Of a DNA stretch of 64,000 nt, positions 45,767 through 54,752 are shown piece by piece (within the stretch, counting starts at the first letter, position 1; each line of letters begins with the position of its first letter). A program made the position numbers and the translations under genes. The notes under the pieces were generated by a model. The model saw nothing but the letters and a program-made list of their open reading frames with translations, searched no databases and had not been told where the DNA came from. Source of the stretch: Rhizobiaceae bacterium (lineage in GTDB: Bacteria > Pseudomonadota > Alphaproteobacteria > Rhizobiales > Rhizobiaceae); assembly GCA_028279875.1 (NCBI GenBank), contig JANQMU010000077.1, positions 30,487 to 94,486 on the forward strand, written 5' to 3'.

Positions 45767-46693
45767 ATGAACAACCTGACCCTCAGACAGTTTCGCTATT
45801 TCGACGCTCTGGCACGGCATGGCCATTTCGGCCGCGCGGCCGATGCCTGCGCGATTTCGCAGCCGGCCCTGTCGATGCAGATCAAGGAATTGGAGGAGAC
45901 GCTGGCAACCGAACTCTTCGAAAGGGGCGGGCGCCAGATTCGCCTGACCAGTTTCGGTGAGGAATTTGCCGTCCGTGTCCGCGACATTCTGCGTTCCGTC
46001 AACGAGTTGGGTGATCTGGCGCGCGCCTCGCGGGACCGGCTTGTCGGGCGGCTGCGCATCGGCGTGATTCCCACCGTTGCGCCCTATCTGCTGCCGACCA
46101 TCATCGGCAATCTGACGCGCCTGCATGGCGGCCTCGACATCCATGTGCGCGAAACACTGACCGCAAAACTCATCCAGGAACTGGGCGATGGCCGGCTGGA
46201 CACGGCCATCGTCGCACTGCCGGTCTCCGAACCGTCCCTGACCGAGGTCGCCCTGTTTGCCGAGAATTTCGTCCTGGTGCGCCCCAGCGAGGATGAGGGC
46301 AAGCCGGTACCCGACAGGGAAGCGTTGCGGGAGATGCGGCTGCTGCTGCTGGAGGAGGGGCACTGTTTTCGCGATCAGGCACTGTCATTCTGCAACCCCG
46401 GGGCGGCGCTGCCGCGCGAATTGCTGGATGGCAGCTCGCTGTCCACTCTGGTGCAGATGGTCAGCGCCGGTATCGGCGTGACGCTGATCCCGGAGATGGC
46501 CGTCGCGGTGGAGACGCGCTCGGCATCGGTCTGCGTCGCGCCCTTCAGACGCCCGCAGCCGTCACGGACAATCGGCATGATCTGGCGCAAGTCCAGCCCG
46601 CTGGCCGGACAGCTCACCCAGATTTCCGAAGTGGTCCGCCAGTCGGCCGGCGCCCTGCGCAAGCAGCACGATCGGATGCAGGAGCCCGCGTGA
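45767..46693 (+). CDS. oxyR: Peroxide-sensing LysR regulator OxyR
   Basis: The 308-residue protein is a LysR regulator: the helix-turn-helix HGHFGRAADACAISQPALSMQIKELEETL near residues 18-47, then an effector domain. EEGHCFRDQALSFC places Cys200 and Cys209 nine residues apart, as Cys199 and Cys208 of E. coli OxyR, within the same GHCxRDQA context. That makes it a redox sensor forming a disulfide on peroxide exposure. It is divergent from katG, its expected target. Eight bases separate its end from the convergent TPR gene. Confidence 0.92.
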   Translation: MNNLTLRQFRYFDALARHGHFGRAADACAISQPALSMQIKELEETLATELFERGGRQIRLTSFGEEFAVRVRDILRSVNELGDLARASRDRLVGRLRIGVIPTVAPYLLPTIIGNLTRLHGGLDIHVRETLTAKLIQELGDGRLDTAIVALPVSEPSLTEVALFAENFVLVRPSEDEGKPVPDREALREMRLLLLEEGHCFRDQALSFCNPGAALPRELLDGSSLSTLVQMVSAGIGVTLIPEMAVAVETRSASVCVAPFRRPQPSRTIGMIWRKSSPLAGQLTQISEVVRQSAGALRKQHDRMQEPA

Positions 46694-46701
46694 ACCGACC
46701 G

Positions 46702-48702
46702 TCAGGCGACTTCGGTCTGCGCCCGCGTAGAAGCCGAATTCGATAGCTTCTGGTCACCGGTTGCCCGTTCATCGGCCGTCATGCGCGGATATTCGAGGTC
46801 CAGCCCAGCGGCGGATTGGCCATCAACCGCCGGAGCTGTTCTCTCGACGGTCGAAACGCCCTTCGCCCATTCGAGGATCTCAGGCCACCGATCTACAAGA
46901 TCGGCGATGGCGCCGTCGCCGCCATGCGGCGGCATCCGCAGCGACAGGCAGGTCGGAAACCATGGAACATGGTCAGTGCCGAGAAAAATCTCTGAATTTT
47001 CCTCGGCGATTTGCACCACCGGGACACCCAGACCCGCCGCCAGGTCGGAGACCGACACCCCAACGGATATAACGAGGTCGCATGCGCCAAGGAGGTTGCA
47101 GGCGCCGACCAGATCGTCCTTCTGGTCCAGATCGGTGTAGTGATGAAGGTCAAGTCCGAGATTTCGGACCTGCTCAATCTCGTCCGGGTCGCTGTCATAC
47201 TGCACGTTGAGCCACTGGGTGTCCGGTACCGCCTTCAATGGCACCAATTGTTCGGCGTGTAGGAGATACTGGTCCCGCGAGGTGAGGCGATATGACGAAC
47301 GCCAGCAGACACCGACCAATGTCTTGTCCGGCCGGACCGCAAGTTGCGCGCGGATCCGGTCCTCCATGTCGCGATAGCGGTGAATCCACGGAGCCTGTTT
47401 CTGGTCGAACGCATCGACGGTGGGACGAAAGAGCGAGCCGAGAGAGCCGACGGGGATCTGATAATCAAAATCGGCATAGGCCTCTTCGCCCCGGCAATCG
47501 ACATCGCCTTCGTGACGGATCGATGCCCAAGGAAACGACCGTTCCCACAGCGGTGTCAGTTTCGGTGAACATTCGAAGGTCACCGAGCCGCCGCGCTCTT
47601 CCAGATCCTGAAGCAGGGATGCGAAGCGCACTTCGTCGCCGATCCCCTGCTCGCGCCAGACAAGCAGCCTCTTGCCGTCGAGCGGCTCGCCTTGCCAGCG
47701 GGGCGCGTCGAACAGCCGGTTCTTGGTGGGGAATTCCGGCCAAGACCAGCGCGCCTCGTAGTTCCGGTGGCCCTCGGCCACATCACCGTTCTTGTATTGC
47801 AGAAAGGCCATATTGTATCGGCCTTCGATATGGTCCGGGTTTCTGCGAAGCAGGTCTTCGTGACATGCGATGCCGTCGCCGAGTCGCCCGGCCTGGGCAT
47901 AACACCAGCCGAGATGGGTGAGGCACTGGTCCTGCTGTGATGTCGGTGTCTTCACACATTCTTCGAGAATGGCGATCGCCTCGTCGCCTCGCCCGTGCAT
48001 GCGAAGGTGATAGGCCCAGATATTGTCGAGTTCGGCCCGCTCGTCGGCGTCAAGACGCGACCGGTCGATCGCGTCGTGATGGGCCGCGATGTAATCGAAA
48101 TCCTCGAGGCGTGAAGCAATGAACAGGCGCCGGAGCAGAAGGCTGGGCGTGACCTTGCTGTCGTCGGCGAGCAGCTTGTCCATCGCTTCCTTGGCCTGAT
48201 CATAGGCGCGAAGGTCGATCAGCATGTAGATGATGTTGAGCTGCGGCTCCAGCCGGCTGCCATCGAGATGGTGGGCGCAAGTCAATGCCAGCAGCGCGGC
48301 CTGATGGCGCCCCGCCGTTCTGAGCGCGATGCCGAGGTTTTTCCAGGGATCGTAGAGCTTCTCGTCCGCTCTGGTCGCCCGTTTGAAGATCTCGATCGCC
48401 ACTTCGAGCTCTTTCATCTGGAAAAAGACGACGCCCAGCGAGTTCAGCATCAGGGCGTCATTCGGCCGTTGCTGGACCGCCGCATTGATCTTGACGAGCG
48501 CACCATCCAGGTCGTTGCAGGCGCGCAGCGCCAGGCCGTGGAAATGCAGAAGATCCGGGCTCTGGAACCCCTGCGCCGCGAGCCTGTCGCACAGCGGTTT
48601 GCTCTCCCGAAACCGCCCCCGCTTCTGCAGGGAATGGATCTTCTTCAGCAATTTGCGCGGCGGCGCTTTCGTGCCGATCGGCTGCAGGGCGAGTTTGGTC
48701 AT
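46702..48702 (-). CDS. TPR protein with C-terminal GT9/heptosyltransferase-like domain
   Basis: Residues from about 25 to 330 are TPR-like helical repeats (for example DALMLNSLGVVFFQMKELEVAIEIFKRAT and CLTHLGWCYAQAGRLGDGIA). The C-terminal third has LLVWREQGIGDEVRFASLLQDL, GVCWRSS and LGACDLVISVGVSVSDLAAGLGVPV, resembling GT9 heptosyltransferase/SPINDLY-type domains. It may modify proteins or glycans; no target is evident. I chose the ATG at 48702 because the repeats start just after; an open frame to 48909 adds about 69 residues of unlikely composition. No good ribosome site is visible at either start. Confidence 0.72.
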   Translation of the reverse strand: MTKLALQPIGTKAPPRKLLKKIHSLQKRGRFRESKPLCDRLAAQGFQSPDLLHFHGLALRACNDLDGALVKINAAVQQRPNDALMLNSLGVVFFQMKELEVAIEIFKRATRADEKLYDPWKNLGIALRTAGRHQAALLALTCAHHLDGSRLEPQLNIIYMLIDLRAYDQAKEAMDKLLADDSKVTPSLLLRRLFIASRLEDFDYIAAHHDAIDRSRLDADERAELDNIWAYHLRMHGRGDEAIAILEECVKTPTSQQDQCLTHLGWCYAQAGRLGDGIACHEDLLRRNPDHIEGRYNMAFLQYKNGDVAEGHRNYEARWSWPEFPTKNRLFDAPRWQGEPLDGKRLLVWREQGIGDEVRFASLLQDLEERGGSVTFECSPKLTPLWERSFPWASIRHEGDVDCRGEEAYADFDYQIPVGSLGSLFRPTVDAFDQKQAPWIHRYRDMEDRIRAQLAVRPDKTLVGVCWRSSYRLTSRDQYLLHAEQLVPLKAVPDTQWLNVQYDSDPDEIEQVRNLGLDLHHYTDLDQKDDLVGACNLLGACDLVISVGVSVSDLAAGLGVPVVQIAEENSEIFLGTDHVPWFPTCLSLRMPPHGGDGAIADLVDRWPEILEWAKGVSTVERTAPAVDGQSAAGLDLEYPRMTADERATGDQKLSNSASTRAQTEVA

Positions 48703-49002
48703 CACAGCCCAATGGCTACCGAATGAAACTTGCGCGTGCCTGAACCGCGACGCTCCGGTTTTGATCGAGAATGTATCGAGCGCTTGGATCAGCCGCTCCC
48801 GTCGAGCGGCGGTCAGACGACCGGCTTGTGCATCGCGGCATTGTTCGTGTGGCTGATGGGCAGGGTGTCTTGCGATGCTCGCCGGTTTGGCGCTGTCCTT
48901 CATGCCCACGTGGTGATTGGCTTGAACAAGGGGCGTTGGTCAGATTTCCTGAACAGGGGGGTCGATTGACACAACCCGCCTGGAGAAACTAATTAACGCG
49001 TC

Positions 49003-50721
49003 ATGACCTGTGGGGGCGGGAACAAAACGGATCATGAAAATGATCCCCTTGTCGATGAACTGTATGCAACGATTGTCACACCGGAAAGGTATGACGAGTT
49101 GTTGCGGGCATGGGAAAGCCATATCACGGATGCACTCAACCAGTTGGTGGATACCGAGACCTTTCGACCGCCGATAGCCGACCAGGTTGAAAGTCATTTC
49201 ACCAACGCCCTGACGATTCTCGAGAGATTGGGCCGCGTCACAAAACAGGGAGAATCGATATCCGACTCCCTTGACAACGATCCGCGACCGGCAATGCTGG
49301 TTGATGCGAAAGGACTGATCTCCTACGTCAACGCCGCTGCGGGAGATGTCTTTCAAATCGGCAGCGGCGAAAACATAGCCTCCCTGCCCATGGATGCGGA
49401 TGGGCTGGCGAAGTTTTCGGAACTGCTCAGCCGACTGGACGATCATCAACCCGGAAGGCTGCTTGCGATCACAAGGGTATTCCCCGACGAAGGCACAAGC
49501 GCATTTGTCATCGCCCTCATGCGTGTCGAAGGCGGTGAAAATGAATCGCCGCTGGGACTGATGAGTGTTGTCAACATCGTCTGGACGGATCGGTTGAAGA
49601 CAGTGCTCAGCAAATCATTCGGTCTGTCATCGGCCGAGTGCGCTGTTCTCGAAATGCTGATCGGCGGAAGCACGACCACACAGATCGCGAACATTCGAAA
49701 CACCTCGGTGGAAACCGTTCGAACGCAGGTTCGATCGGTATTGCGCAAAACGGAAGCCCATTCCCAGACGGAATTGATCAGGATGGCGGCAGCACTGGCC
49801 CAGTTTGACGTCCCTTCCGGCGAGAATCTCGCTCGCCAGACGAAAGAGGAGCCGCTGCCTGCAATCAGGCTGAATGGCCGCAGGCTTTCCTTTGCCAAAA
49901 TCGGCGCAAAGGACGGAAGGCCGGTTTTGTTTCTGCACGGCATGATCGATGGTTTCTCCGGCCCACTTTTCAACCGAAGACACTTTGAGAAGAGGGATAT
50001 CTGCGCGATTGTGCCCGCCCGGCCGGGGTATGGCACGTCTGAACCCTATCCGAAAAACCAACACCTGCCGTTGAGCCTGGCGGACGACCTCGATAATCTG
50101 ATGGCGCATCTGGGTATCGACCGTTGCCCCGTTATCGGACATTTTGCCGGTGCGTTATATGCCAATGCCTTCGCGGCGCAATATCCCGAACGGGTGACCT
50201 CGGTCCTGTGCATATCGGGGACGGTGCCGATCATCCATGCCTCCGAGGTTTCGGCCTTTGCACCACGTCAGCGTGTCATTGCCTATACCAGCCGAGTCAT
50301 GCCGCAGATATCCAAACTGATTTTGCGGGCCGGCATCGCCTTGCTCGATAAGGGCGGGCACAGTGCCTTTATGCGGGCTTTGTATGAGAAGTCGCCGGTC
50401 GATTACGAATTCGCACGGCAACCCCATGTCCTGTCCTGTTTGGCGGAGGGATATGATTTTTCTGCCGCGCAGGGGTATGAGGCCTTCCAGACCGATGCGA
50501 TGCTGATGATCAATGACTGGAGCGATCTTGTCTGCCGGGATGTCCCCACCACATTCATTCATGGGGAGCATGATCCGGCAATGCCGATCTCGCTGATACG
50601 CAATTTCGCAAAGGCCTATGATCACGTCGAACTGATCGAACGGCCTGGTTTGGGCCAACTGCATTTCTTTGCCGCGCCTCAGCCCGTTTTTGACTGGATC
50701 GAAGCGGCAATATCAACCTGA
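49003..50721 (+). CDS. LuxR-type regulator fused to an alpha/beta-hydrolase lacking its nucleophile Ser
   Basis: The 572-residue protein has a PAS-like segment (about 95-175, RPAMLVDAKGLISYVNAAAGDVF), a LuxR-type helix-turn-helix (about 205-262, LSSAECAVLEMLIGGSTTTQIANIRNTSVETVRTQVRSVLRK) and an alpha/beta-hydrolase domain (about 290-572). The oxyanion strand LFLHGM is present. The nucleophile elbow, normally GxSxG, reads G379-H-F-A-G383, with Phe381 (TTT, 50143-50145) in place of Ser. His554 (LGQLHFF) could be the old catalytic His. It may therefore be a ligand sensor rather than an enzyme. The autotransporter gene follows on the same strand after 119 bases and is a possible target. Confidence 0.85.
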   Translation: MTCGGGNKTDHENDPLVDELYATIVTPERYDELLRAWESHITDALNQLVDTETFRPPIADQVESHFTNALTILERLGRVTKQGESISDSLDNDPRPAMLVDAKGLISYVNAAAGDVFQIGSGENIASLPMDADGLAKFSELLSRLDDHQPGRLLAITRVFPDEGTSAFVIALMRVEGGENESPLGLMSVVNIVWTDRLKTVLSKSFGLSSAECAVLEMLIGGSTTTQIANIRNTSVETVRTQVRSVLRKTEAHSQTELIRMAAALAQFDVPSGENLARQTKEEPLPAIRLNGRRLSFAKIGAKDGRPVLFLHGMIDGFSGPLFNRRHFEKRDICAIVPARPGYGTSEPYPKNQHLPLSLADDLDNLMAHLGIDRCPVIGHFAGALYANAFAAQYPERVTSVLCISGTVPIIHASEVSAFAPRQRVIAYTSRVMPQISKLILRAGIALLDKGGHSAFMRALYEKSPVDYEFARQPHVLSCLAEGYDFSAAQGYEAFQTDAMLMINDWSDLVCRDVPTTFIHGEHDPAMPISLIRNFAKAYDHVELIERPGLGQLHFFAAPQPVFDWIEAAIST

Positions 50722-50840
50722 CTGTTTCAGAGGCTGCTGCAAACCGTACTCCAGCCGGGGTATGCGGGATTTCACGCACCTTCCTATAACCCGAATGAAA
50801 GGCGGGGCGGTCGACCCCGTGTTCATTCGGATCACGTCAG

Positions 50841-53800
50841 ATGGGCCTCCCGGCGAACCAACACCACGTCAGCCGCACACTTTGTTTCTGCCTGCTTCGT
50901 TTTGCGTCGGCACTGGCACTGGGGGCGCTGGTTTTCGCAACATCGCCGATCGGCGCGGCTTTCGCCCAGGACACGAACTGGACCGGAAGTGGTGGCGACA
51001 ACCACTGGACCAATCCGGCCAACTGGTCCAACGGTCTGCCATCCGGTAGCGGCACCAGCCGTGTTTATGGCAACCACACCGTCACTGTGGATGGTGTCGC
51101 AGCCGGCCTCAATGGTTGGACCTATATCGGCTCCAATGGTTCGTCTGCTCATGTCGACGTAACGAACGGCGGAACCTTGACCGGCGGGTGCTGCTTTTAC
51201 CTTGGAAGCGGTGGAAACGGCTCAATGACGGTTTCCGGCGCGGGCTCTTTGGTTTCCGGCCAGAACGTGATTTTTGTCGTGGGGCAATCCAGCGGAACGG
51301 GCGAACTGCGGATCGAAAATGGCGCGAGTGCTGGTGCGGGGCCGCATATATCGGCAATCATCGGCCGCTACGGTGGGGGGATTGGCATCGTCACTGTTGA
51401 TGGTGCCGGTTCGGTGTTCACCAGTGGGCGCAATCTTCTGCTTGGCGGTGAGGTTGCCGGTTCGACATCCAATGCAACTGGGACGCTCAATCTGGTCAAT
51501 GGCGGCCAGGTGCAAGTCGATTCCGGACATCGTGACATCTTCATCGCACACTCGCACGGCTCGACGGGAACAGTGAATGTCGGCACCGGTCTTGCACCCG
51601 GCTTGATTTCGGCGGCGAATGTCCGTTTCGGCAATGGGTCCGGCACGCTCAATTTCAACCATAACGCCAATGAATATCTCTTTGCTCCCGTCATCGCAGG
51701 AACCGGGTCGATCAATCAGCTCGCCGGCCACACGATCATTGCTACCAATTCTTCCACCTTTGCCGGCACCACGACGGTTTCAGGCGGCACACTCTCGGTG
51801 AATGGCCAACTGGGCGGGACCTTGAATGTCGGCGCATCAGGCACCCTTGCCGGAACCGGTACGGTTGGCGGCACCGTTACTGTCGACGGGACCCTTGCGG
51901 CCGGCGCCAGTCCGGGGACACTTTCGATCGGTGGTGATCTGACGCTTGAAGGCACCTCCACAACGGTGTTCGAACTCAATGCACCGGGTCTGGCCGGCGG
52001 AGCAAACAATGATCTGGTGCGGGTCGATGGGAATCTCGATTTGAACGGGACGCTGCAGGCGACTGTTGCGAATGCCGGATATTATCGGCTGTTCGACTAC
52101 CAGGGTAGTTTGACGGGAGCGTTTACGACCCGGACGGTGACCTCGGCCAATGCCGGCTTCTTACTGGATCGTCATGCGCTTTCAACCGACATCGCCGGAC
52201 AGGTCAACCTGCTGGCCCTTGGCGCCGGCCAGCATATGCAATTCTGGGATGGGAGCGACACCGCCGGCAACGGGACCGTGGACGGCGGAGCTGGCGTCTG
52301 GGACGACGCTGCGAGCAACTGGACCGGGCCGCCCGGCGCCGCCAATATCAACGATATCTGGCGCGGTTCGGTCGGTGTGTTCGGCGGATCGGCCGGTGGG
52401 AATGTCACGATCGGTTCGGTGAGCGGATTCGACACTCTGCAGTTTTCAACCAACGGCTACATCTTGAGCGGAGGGGAACTGACGATGAGGCCGGAGGGCC
52501 AGGATTCGACCGTTGCAGTGGACGGGGGCATTACGGCAACAATCCAATCGGTGATTGTCGGTGACGCAGGTCGCGGACTGCGCAAGACCGGGACGGGAAC
52601 GCTGATCCTGCTCGGCGCAAACCGTTATACCGGCGGCACCGTCATTGAGGCGGGGACGTTGAGTGGCAATACGGTCAGCCTGACCGGCGAGATCTCGAAT
52701 CAGGGAACCGTGGTCTTCAACCAGGTCACTGACGGTGTTTTTGCCGGCAGGATTTCGGGTTCGGGCGGGTTGACGAAAAGCGGTGCCGGGACGCTGAACC
52801 TGGAAGGCACGAACGATTATACCGGCGGTACGATCATCGAGGCCGGCACGCTCCAGGGCGACGCCGACAGTCTGACCGGTGATATCGACAACCGGAGCCA
52901 ACTTGTCTTCGATCAGGTGGAAGACAAGGCCTTTCTCGGTGTCATCTCAGGCAGCGGTTCGCTCGTCAAGCAAGGTGCCGGGGCACTTTCCCTTGAAGCC
53001 GATTCTTCCGGATACACCGGCACGACGACCGTGCACGAAGGCAAACTGCTCATTAACGGCCTTCTTGGCGGATCGCTTATGATGCAGGGCGGCACGCTCG
53101 GCGGCACGGGCCGGATCGCCACACTCGAGCTGGGTTCCGGCAGCATGTTGGCTCCGGGAAACTCGATCGGTACGATGAATGTCGGCGATTTGACCCTGGA
53201 TGCAGGCTCCACCTACCAGGTTGAAATCAACGATGGCGGCAATACGCCCGGGGTCAACAATGATGTCACCGATGCCACTGGCACCGTAGCGATCGATTCC
53301 GGCGCCACGGTGCACCTGAAACCGGTCAATGGGACCGACGACGGTTCGACCTACACGAACGGGACTGTCTATACCATCCTGACGACGACCGGTGACCTGA
53401 CCGGTACCTTTGATCCGACGGTAACCGATGATTTCGCATTGCTGGACGGTTCGCTCAGCTACAATGAAAACAGTGTGTTCCTGACAATCGCGAAGACACG
53501 TCGCCTGGACGATATCGGGCGAACTCCGAACCAGCGTGCGGTTGGCGCGGCCGTTGAAGCCCTGGGGAGCAGCGACCCCCTGTACAGCGCCCTGGTCGTC
53601 CTTCGCGACGAGGATGACATCGCAGCCGGCCTGAATGACCTGTCCGGTGAAATTCATGCTTCGGTGCAGAGCGTGATGACGGAAGGCGCGCATGATTTGC
53701 GCGACATGATCGAGCGCCGGATAAATGATGCCTTCCAGGGCGCCTCCGCCAAATCCGCATTTTCCATGGCGCCCCGGCCGACTGCCGCTTCAGGCGCGGT

Positions 53801-54638
53801 TGGTGAACCGGCTGGTCCGACAGTGTGGTTCACAGCAGCCGGCAATAGCGGAAACTGGACGGCAAACAGTGGAGCCGCCGGTCTGGGTCGAACCTCGGCC
53901 GGTATTGCTGCCGGTCTGGAGTCCGATATCCGCCGGGGCTGGAAGATCGGTCTGACCGGCGGCTTCATCCAGACGAATTATGATCTGGAGGGACAGGCGT
54001 CGACCGGTTCCATGCGGAGCGTCTTTGTCGGAGCCTATGGCCGCGGCAATCTGGGCGTGTTCATGGTCAGATATGGCGGTACCTATTCCTGGAACAGTGT
54101 GGAAACCGAAAGAACGGTCGCGTTTCCCGGATTTACCAACACGCTCTCCGCAGATTATGACGCGGGCACCGGTCAACTCTTCGCTGAAATCGGTTACCAG
54201 ATGGGCGCCTCCCGAATGTCCCTTGAACCGTTCGCCGGCCTGGCATTTGTGCAGGCGACGGCGGACGGTTTCAGCGAGACCGGCGGCGGCGGAGCGTTGA
54301 ATGTGGATGCATGGAAGCAGCGCGATGGCTACACGACCCTTGGCCTCCAGGGAAAAAGCAAGCCATTTTTCAGCGACGGCATGAAGACTCAGCTTACCGG
54401 CAGAATTGCCTGGCGCTATGCGCTCAACGATCCATCGACTGCCGTCCAGGCCGCTCTTTCAGGCTCAGGCAGTTTCCCCATCTATGGTCTGACAACGGCG
54501 CGCAATGTGCTTGAACTCGATATAGGTGTCGATATCGAAGTGGGCCACGCGGCCACACTCGAAATCGACTATCGGGGCGAGTTTGGTTCCGGCCAGCAGG
54601 ACCATGGCGCTTCGGCATCCATCATTCGAAGATTTTAA
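50841..54638 (+). CDS. Large autotransporter (type Va) with beta-strand repeats
   Basis: The 1265-residue protein begins with a long signal peptide (hydrophobic core FASALALGALVFATS, cleavage near AFAQ, residue about 42). The passenger is Gly/Thr/Asn-rich and predicted to be a beta-helix. It contains autotransporter-associated repeats such as GAGTLNLEGTNDYTGGTIIE and a sister copy about 60 residues earlier (DNA near 52619-52661 and 52811-52853). From about residue 985 there is an autotransporter barrel (TSAGIAAGLESDIRRGWKIGLTGGF), ending in the outer-membrane signature SIIRRF with terminal Phe. No protease or lipase motif is visible, so adhesion is the likeliest role. Confidence 0.9.
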   Translation: MGLPANQHHVSRTLCFCLLRFASALALGALVFATSPIGAAFAQDTNWTGSGGDNHWTNPANWSNGLPSGSGTSRVYGNHTVTVDGVAAGLNGWTYIGSNGSSAHVDVTNGGTLTGGCCFYLGSGGNGSMTVSGAGSLVSGQNVIFVVGQSSGTGELRIENGASAGAGPHISAIIGRYGGGIGIVTVDGAGSVFTSGRNLLLGGEVAGSTSNATGTLNLVNGGQVQVDSGHRDIFIAHSHGSTGTVNVGTGLAPGLISAANVRFGNGSGTLNFNHNANEYLFAPVIAGTGSINQLAGHTIIATNSSTFAGTTTVSGGTLSVNGQLGGTLNVGASGTLAGTGTVGGTVTVDGTLAAGASPGTLSIGGDLTLEGTSTTVFELNAPGLAGGANNDLVRVDGNLDLNGTLQATVANAGYYRLFDYQGSLTGAFTTRTVTSANAGFLLDRHALSTDIAGQVNLLALGAGQHMQFWDGSDTAGNGTVDGGAGVWDDAASNWTGPPGAANINDIWRGSVGVFGGSAGGNVTIGSVSGFDTLQFSTNGYILSGGELTMRPEGQDSTVAVDGGITATIQSVIVGDAGRGLRKTGTGTLILLGANRYTGGTVIEAGTLSGNTVSLTGEISNQGTVVFNQVTDGVFAGRISGSGGLTKSGAGTLNLEGTNDYTGGTIIEAGTLQGDADSLTGDIDNRSQLVFDQVEDKAFLGVISGSGSLVKQGAGALSLEADSSGYTGTTTVHEGKLLINGLLGGSLMMQGGTLGGTGRIATLELGSGSMLAPGNSIGTMNVGDLTLDAGSTYQVEINDGGNTPGVNNDVTDATGTVAIDSGATVHLKPVNGTDDGSTYTNGTVYTILTTTGDLTGTFDPTVTDDFALLDGSLSYNENSVFLTIAKTRRLDDIGRTPNQRAVGAAVEALGSSDPLYSALVVLRDEDDIAAGLNDLSGEIHASVQSVMTEGAHDLRDMIERRINDAFQGASAKSAFSMAPRPTAASGAVGEPAGPTVWFTAAGNSGNWTANSGAAGLGRTSAGIAAGLESDIRRGWKIGLTGGFIQTNYDLEGQASTGSMRSVFVGAYGRGNLGVFMVRYGGTYSWNSVETERTVAFPGFTNTLSADYDAGTGQLFAEIGYQMGASRMSLEPFAGLAFVQATADGFSETGGGGALNVDAWKQRDGYTTLGLQGKSKPFFSDGMKTQLTGRIAWRYALNDPSTAVQAALSGSGSFPIYGLTTARNVLELDIGVDIEVGHAATLEIDYRGEFGSGQQDHGASASIIRRF

Positions 54639-54649
54639 CCCGGTTCGAA

Positions 54650-54674
54650 AGTCTCACGGTCGATTGGTGAGATT
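54650..54674. terminator. Hairpin between convergent autotransporter and glutamine-synthetase-like genes
   Basis: AGTCTCAC (54650-54657) and GTGAGATT (54667-54674) form an 8-bp stem with one G-U pair and a 9-base loop, 12 bases after the autotransporter stop. No T-run; weak evidence. Confidence 0.3.
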
Positions 54675-54752
54675 TCAGAAGAGGCGACTTCGCGCCAAAT
54701 GCATCGATGTGCCCTTCCGTCTTGGTCAGCCGGATTGCCACTGTGGTTCGCC

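Noticed and set aside
52601..52860. Repeated DNA units that could suggest a repeat array
   Set aside because: They encode the autotransporter beta-strand repeats in frame and are not CRISPR-like: no constant repeat with unique spacers.
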